DNA of 64,000 nt from an uncultured bacterium (lineage in GTDB: Bacteria > Verrucomicrobiota > Verrucomicrobiia > CAIQCK01). Below are positions 60,188 to 64,000 of the stretch, one piece after another (positions within the stretch are counted from its first letter, which is position 1; every line of letters begins with the position of its first letter). The DNA lies in the NCBI GenBank assembly GCA_903870275.1, contig CAIQCK010000055.1:52369-116368 (forward strand), in the 5' to 3' direction. A program made the position numbers and the translations under genes. The notes under the pieces are model-generated. The model ran no database searches. It was not told the DNA's origin and saw nothing but the letters and a program-made list of their open reading frames with translations.

Positions 60188-63100
60188 ATGAGCAGGAACT
60201 TCGATCGAGAATCGAAGTTGGAGCAGAATAGGTCGCCTGCGCGATGCCCCCCTTTCTCTTCTGGCTGTGCCAGACTCCTGCTCGCTTTGGGGCTCGGCGT
60301 ATTGGCGGCGATTTCAAGCCTTGCGGCACCGTTTGACGAGGTCATTGAGTTCACGCAACCGGATGGCACACGGATCAAACTGCATGGATGGGGGCACGAG
60401 TTTTACGCCGTGTTTGAGACGTTGGACGGCTATACGGTGGCGTTCGATCAGACGCGGAAGGCGTATTGTTACGCGCAGTTGGCACCGGCGGGGGAGTTGA
60501 TTTCCAGTGGCGTGGAAGTGCATCGAGGCAACCCCGCGACTCTGGGTTTGAACAAGGGTCTTCGGATGAGCGCCGAGGTGCGGCGGCGCGAGGCGCGGGC
60601 GCGCTATTTGCAGTGGGAAGCCGCAATGCAAATCCAGCCGCAGTGGGAGGCGCGCAAGGCGGCGATGCACAACCGCCAGCCGCAGGTCCAGGCCGCGCCT
60701 GGTGGCGCGGGCGCCGCCGCCGTGTCACCGTTATCGCCACCGAGTTCGACGACGACCGGACTCAAGGTGGGCTTCACCATCCTGATAGATTTCTCCGACG
60801 ATGTCGCCACGGTCCCGCAAACGAACATCATCGCGTTGTGCAACGCGGATGGTTACGCCGGTTATGGGAACAACGGTTCGGTCAAACAATACTACTACGA
60901 CAACTCGGGCGGCCTGTTGACCTACACGAACACCGTGACGTTCTACATTCGCGCGCCACAGCCCAAGCCTTTCTACAACAACACCAGTGTGGGCGGCGGG
61001 ACATGCGCCACAAACCTGTTGAGGCAATGCGTGGATGTCATGACGAATTTGTCGAACTACACCACCGACATCCTGCCGTTGCTGGCACCCTTGACGGTGG
61101 ACGGCAACAGCAATGCGGTCGCGTGCAACGTCTTTTTCGCCGGGAACAACAGTGGTGTGTGGTCTTATGGATTGTGGCCGTGTTCGACAAGCCTCGGCAC
61201 GCCGCTGTCGCTGCCGGGGAGCGGAAAGAAGCTCAACAAGTTTCAAATCAGCAACATCGGTACGTCGCTGGTCATCGGCACCTTGTGCCACGAAAACGGC
61301 CACATGCTCTGCGGATTTCCGGACATCTATGACTACGCTGGCGATTCCCGGGGAGGCGCAGGCGTTTTTTGCATCATGAACTCCGGCGGTCCCTCGACCA
61401 ATCCGTGCTACTTCTGCTCCTATCTCAAACGCGCCGCCGGATGGATCACACCCATCGAGTTGGATAGCACATCCGTTTTTACCGCGACCGTGACGGCAAG
61501 TGCCGGGAGCACGCCCGGGCAAACCTACCGTTACCGAAAGCCCGGCGTTGCGACCGAGTATTTCCTGATCGAGAACCGACAGAAGACCGGGCGCGACATT
61601 GGCATAGCCGCGTCGGGCGTCGCCATCTGGCACTGTGACGAACTCGGCAACAAGGACAACCAAAGCCTCATGCCGAACTCCACTCATTCCAACTACGAGG
61701 TCTCGCTCATACAGGCCGACAATCTCTGGCATTTCCAGAACAACGTGAACGGTGGTGATTCCAAGGACCTCTACTACGCCGGCAACACCGCCACCGGCTA
61801 CAAGAACGAGTTCACAGACTATTCCTATCCCGGCGCGCGCTGGTGGGACGGCACGCTCTCCGGCGTGCGGTTCTGCAACTTCAGCGCGAGCAGTGCGACG
61901 ATGACCTTCACCGTCGGCGAGGCAACCTCCACCGAAAACGGCGTCACCACCCTCATCAACGGCACCAACGCCACCGCCGCCGGCGCGTTCACTCTCGGCA
62001 CCAACGGCTCTTTCAACACACTGGTCATTACCAACGGAGGCGTCCTGGCCGTCACCAACGGCAACCCCATTGTCATCACCAATGGTATCGTCATGGCCGC
62101 CCTCGGCGATGGAGTGATCGGTAATACGGCGGTGTCGGGCAACAACACCGCCCTGGTAACCGGTGCTGGGTCGTTTTGGAGCAATGCCGCCTCGCTTTAT
62201 GTCGGCTCCTTCGGCGGCAGCAACAACCTGACCGTCGCCAACGGCGGCCAGACGGTCAACACCAGCGGTTTCATCGGCTATGGTATCGCCGCTAATAACA
62301 ACTCCGTGCAAATCACCGGTTCCGGTTCCATCTGGAGCAACAGCAGCAGTCTTTATGTCGGCTACTACGGATGCAGCAACAGCATGACCGTCGCAGCCGG
62401 CGCACGGGTTTTCAATGGCTACGGCAACATCGGCAACTCAACAGGTTCCGTTGGCAATCGTGTGCTGGTCACGGACGCCGGGTCGGTTTGGAGCAATGGG
62501 AACAACCTGATGATCGGTAATGCCGGCGCCGGCAGCACCTTGACCATCACCAACGGGGGCCGCGTGCTGGATGCAGGCGGCAACATCGGCTGGGCAAGCA
62601 ACTCGACCGGCAACCTTGTTCTCGTGGCTGGTTCTGACTCGACGTGGAGCAACAGCGGCAGCGCGTATGTCGGCGTCAGCGGTTTCAGCAACAGCCTGGT
62701 CATTGCCAACAGCGGTGTGGTGATGAATGCCTCCGGCTACATTGGCTATAATGCCAGTGCCAGTAACAATTCGGCCCTCGTAACCGACCCTGGCTCGCTT
62801 TGGACTAACAGCGGCAGCCTCTACGTCGGCAACAACGCGGCCGGCAACCATTTGACCATTGTCAATGGCGGTCAGGTGATTGCCAGTGGCGCAGCAACAA
62901 TCGGCAGTGGCACGGGCGCTTATGCCAACAGCTTGATGGCCTCGGGCGCCGGGTATATCGCAAGCGCGGGACTGGCCATCGGCGCCAGCGGCAGCCGCAG
63001 CAATCTCGTCACTCTCCAATCCAATACTCTCTGGAATCTTCGGGGCGGCAGCCTGACGTGGGGCAGCGGCGCCGGCGCGTTCGGCAACAGCCTGAGCATG

Positions 63101-64000
63101 GACAGCAGCTCGGCGCTCACCAACATCTACGGGCTGGTGCTTGGAGACAACGGCACGACCTTTTTCATGACGAACTCGGCCGGCGGTCTGATGATCAATG
63201 GCCTTACCACCAATCAACTGCAATTCTCGCCTTCCGGCCTTGGCGGCCTGACGGTGGGCTCCGGTAGCAGCCGGAGCACAACGCTGATCGTCAGCAACTA
63301 TGCGCTGAAAACCACGGCGTCCAGCTACGTGGGCAACAGCGGCACCAACTGCGCGGTTTTCGTCGCGGGGCCTGCCGCAGTCTGGACCAATAGCGGCGGC
63401 ACGTTGTATGTCGGTTACAGCGGTTTGAGTAATAATCTCAGCATCACCAGCGGCGGCCAGGTGTTCGACACGACTGGCTATCTTGGATATTCCGGCAGCA
63501 ACAGTTGGGCGCTCGTCAGCGGCGGATCGTTGTGGAGCAACAGCAGTTCGCTTACGCTCGGGAACTCGGGATCCGGCAACAATCTGATTGTCACCAACAG
63601 CGGGCTGGTGGCGGACACGATCGGCTACATCGGCTATGGAGGAAGCACGAGCAACAACAGCGTCCTCGTCTCCGGTCCCGGCTCGGTGTGGAGCAACAAC
63701 AACGACGTGCATATTGGCTACAATGGTTCCAGCAATAGTCTGACCATTGCCAACGGCGGGAAGGTGCTTCTGGACTGGGGTTACATCGGCGATTACGGCA
63801 CCAGCAGCAACAATGCGATTACGGTGACCGGGGCGGGATCGCTCATGACGAACAAGCATATTTTGTATGTGGGCGCGACCGGTCCCGGCAACAGCCTGAC
63901 CATTGCCAATGGCGGCGAGGCGATCAACACGAGCGGCTATCTGGGATTCAACCTGGGCAGCAGCAACAACTCTGTGGCGGTCACCGGGGCCGGGTCGGTC
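60188..64000 (+). CDS. Exported M6-like metalloprotease with T5SS/PEP-CTERM-associated repeats (3' end outside)
   Basis: 1271 codons without a stop, running off the window. ATG 60188 follows aagga and gives a signal peptide (CARLLLALGLGVLAAISSLAA). Residues 50-160 form a propeptide-like region (DGTRIKLHGWGHEFYAVFETLDGYTV). The catalytic part carries HENGH at 368-372, followed by MLCGFPDIYDY, the form of the M6 (immune inhibitor A-like) zinc site. From about residue 580 come beta-helix units of roughly 50 residues with the pattern NNSVLVTGxGSVWSNSGxLYVG and SNSLTIANGGxVxNTSGYIGY, about twelve copies, Asn/Ser/Gly-rich and without charged clusters. These repeats typify surface or autotransporter-like proteins, and a C-terminal PEP-CTERM or autotransporter anchor is expected beyond the window. 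Confidence 0.82.
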   Translation, partial: MSRNFDRESKLEQNRSPARCPPFSSGCARLLLALGLGVLAAISSLAAPFDEVIEFTQPDGTRIKLHGWGHEFYAVFETLDGYTVAFDQTRKAYCYAQLAPAGELISSGVEVHRGNPATLGLNKGLRMSAEVRRREARARYLQWEAAMQIQPQWEARKAAMHNRQPQVQAAPGGAGAAAVSPLSPPSSTTTGLKVGFTILIDFSDDVATVPQTNIIALCNADGYAGYGNNGSVKQYYYDNSGGLLTYTNTVTFYIRAPQPKPFYNNTSVGGGTCATNLLRQCVDVMTNLSNYTTDILPLLAPLTVDGNSNAVACNVFFAGNNSGVWSYGLWPCSTSLGTPLSLPGSGKKLNKFQISNIGTSLVIGTLCHENGHMLCGFPDIYDYAGDSRGGAGVFCIMNSGGPSTNPCYFCSYLKRAAGWITPIELDSTSVFTATVTASAGSTPGQTYRYRKPGVATEYFLIENRQKTGRDIGIAASGVAIWHCDELGNKDNQSLMPNSTHSNYEVSLIQADNLWHFQNNVNGGDSKDLYYAGNTATGYKNEFTDYSYPGARWWDGTLSGVRFCNFSASSATMTFTVGEATSTENGVTTLINGTNATAAGAFTLGTNGSFNTLVITNGGVLAVTNGNPIVITNGIVMAALGDGVIGNTAVSGNNTALVTGAGSFWSNAASLYVGSFGGSNNLTVANGGQTVNTSGFIGYGIAANNNSVQITGSGSIWSNSSSLYVGYYGCSNSMTVAAGARVFNGYGNIGNSTGSVGNRVLVTDAGSVWSNGNNLMIGNAGAGSTLTITNGGRVLDAGGNIGWASNSTGNLVLVAGSDSTWSNSGSAYVGVSGFSNSLVIANSGVVMNASGYIGYNASASNNSALVTDPGSLWTNSGSLYVGNNAAGNHLTIVNGGQVIASGAATIGSGTGAYANSLMASGAGYIASAGLAIGASGSRSNLVTLQSNTLWNLRGGSLTWGSGAGAFGNSLSMDSSSALTNIYGLVLGDNGTTFFMTNSAGGLMINGLTTNQLQFSPSGLGGLTVGSGSSRSTTLIVSNYALKTTASSYVGNSGTNCAVFVAGPAAVWTNSGGTLYVGYSGLSNNLSITSGGQVFDTTGYLGYSGSNSWALVSGGSLWSNSSSLTLGNSGSGNNLIVTNSGLVADTIGYIGYGGSTSNNSVLVSGPGSVWSNNNDVHIGYNGSSNSLTIANGGKVLLDWGYIGDYGTSSNNAITVTGAGSLMTNKHILYVGATGPGNSLTIANGGEAINTSGYLGFNLGSSNNSVAVTGAGSV

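Noticed and set aside
1..64000. CRISPR array, rRNA operon or prophage
   Set aside because: No regularly spaced direct repeats with unique spacers, no 16S/23S-like conserved stretches and no integrase, capsid or terminase were seen.

Overview
This is about 64 kb of chromosomal, GC-rich DNA. It most resembles the Verrucomicrobiota (Pedosphaera/Limisphaerales-like) or a nearby PVC lineage. The evidence is circumstantial: four exported Gfo/Idh/MocA oxidoreductases, a ThuA protein, an HzsA-like propeller/cytochrome, LamG and SUMF1 domains, T5SS/PEP-CTERM-associated repeats, and gene borders filled with inverted repeats and short tandem motifs such as the 'ggagtgatggagt' and 'cacgaatcacg' series. 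No rRNA, CRISPR array, phage or transposase gene was seen. One tRNA is present.

Layout. 1-6 kb: a ThuA fragment, glycerol dehydrogenase, a sugar kinase and glycerol-3-phosphate dehydrogenase, which together look like three-carbon polyol metabolism. 6-9 kb: a leucine-rich-repeat protein, then an AraC regulator divergent from a UroD/MtaA-type enzyme. 9-17.3 kb: a same-strand run of exported and catabolic genes (HzsA-like diheme protein, SMP-30-like propeller, GDSL esterase, short-chain dehydrogenase, DeoC aldolase, zinc alcohol dehydrogenase), with DeoC and the alcohol dehydrogenase overlapping. 17.35-17.84 kb: what looks like a lone integron gene cassette, a 76-bp attC-like site carrying the stop codon of a small membrane-protein gene on the minus strand. 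It is followed by a stray copy of the 3' end of the alcohol dehydrogenase. 18-24 kb: propeller, TPR protein, AGE-type epimerase and a short-chain dehydrogenase. 24.2-27 kb: one 925-codon frame joining an export signal, a SUMF1 fold and a Lon-type serine protease domain with Ser634/Lys677 exactly 43 residues apart. 27.8-38.3 kb: oxidoreductases and exported accessory proteins, including an aldo/keto-reductase fold that seems to lack three of its four catalytic residues, a tetraheme cytochrome, HEAT and LamG proteins, and two tandem Gfo/Idh paralogues. 38.5-44.8 kb: cupin, an orphan TadZ/CpaE, an ABC-F ATPase, and a PIG-L deacetylase coupled to a small membrane protein. 44.9-48 kb: a soluble PAS histidine kinase overlapping a receiver/SpoIIE phosphatase, then the RNA polymerase omega subunit with a TTG start. 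48-58 kb: an HtrA protease followed by a GldA/GldF/GldG-like ABC export set with a DUF4340 protein and a large AsmA-like protein. 58.2 kb: tRNA-Gln(CUG) with its own promoter. 58.4-64 kb: a Gfo/Idh protein and a large exported M6-like metalloprotease that runs off the window in a long array of T5SS/PEP-CTERM-associated repeats.

Overall picture: a heterotrophic degrader with many secreted carbohydrate-active and redox proteins mixed with core genes. The most unusual items are the SUMF1-Lon fusion, the lone attC cassette with the neighbouring duplicated gene tail, and the M6 protease fused to the repeat array. Family names rest on motif recognition by eye; no database search was possible.
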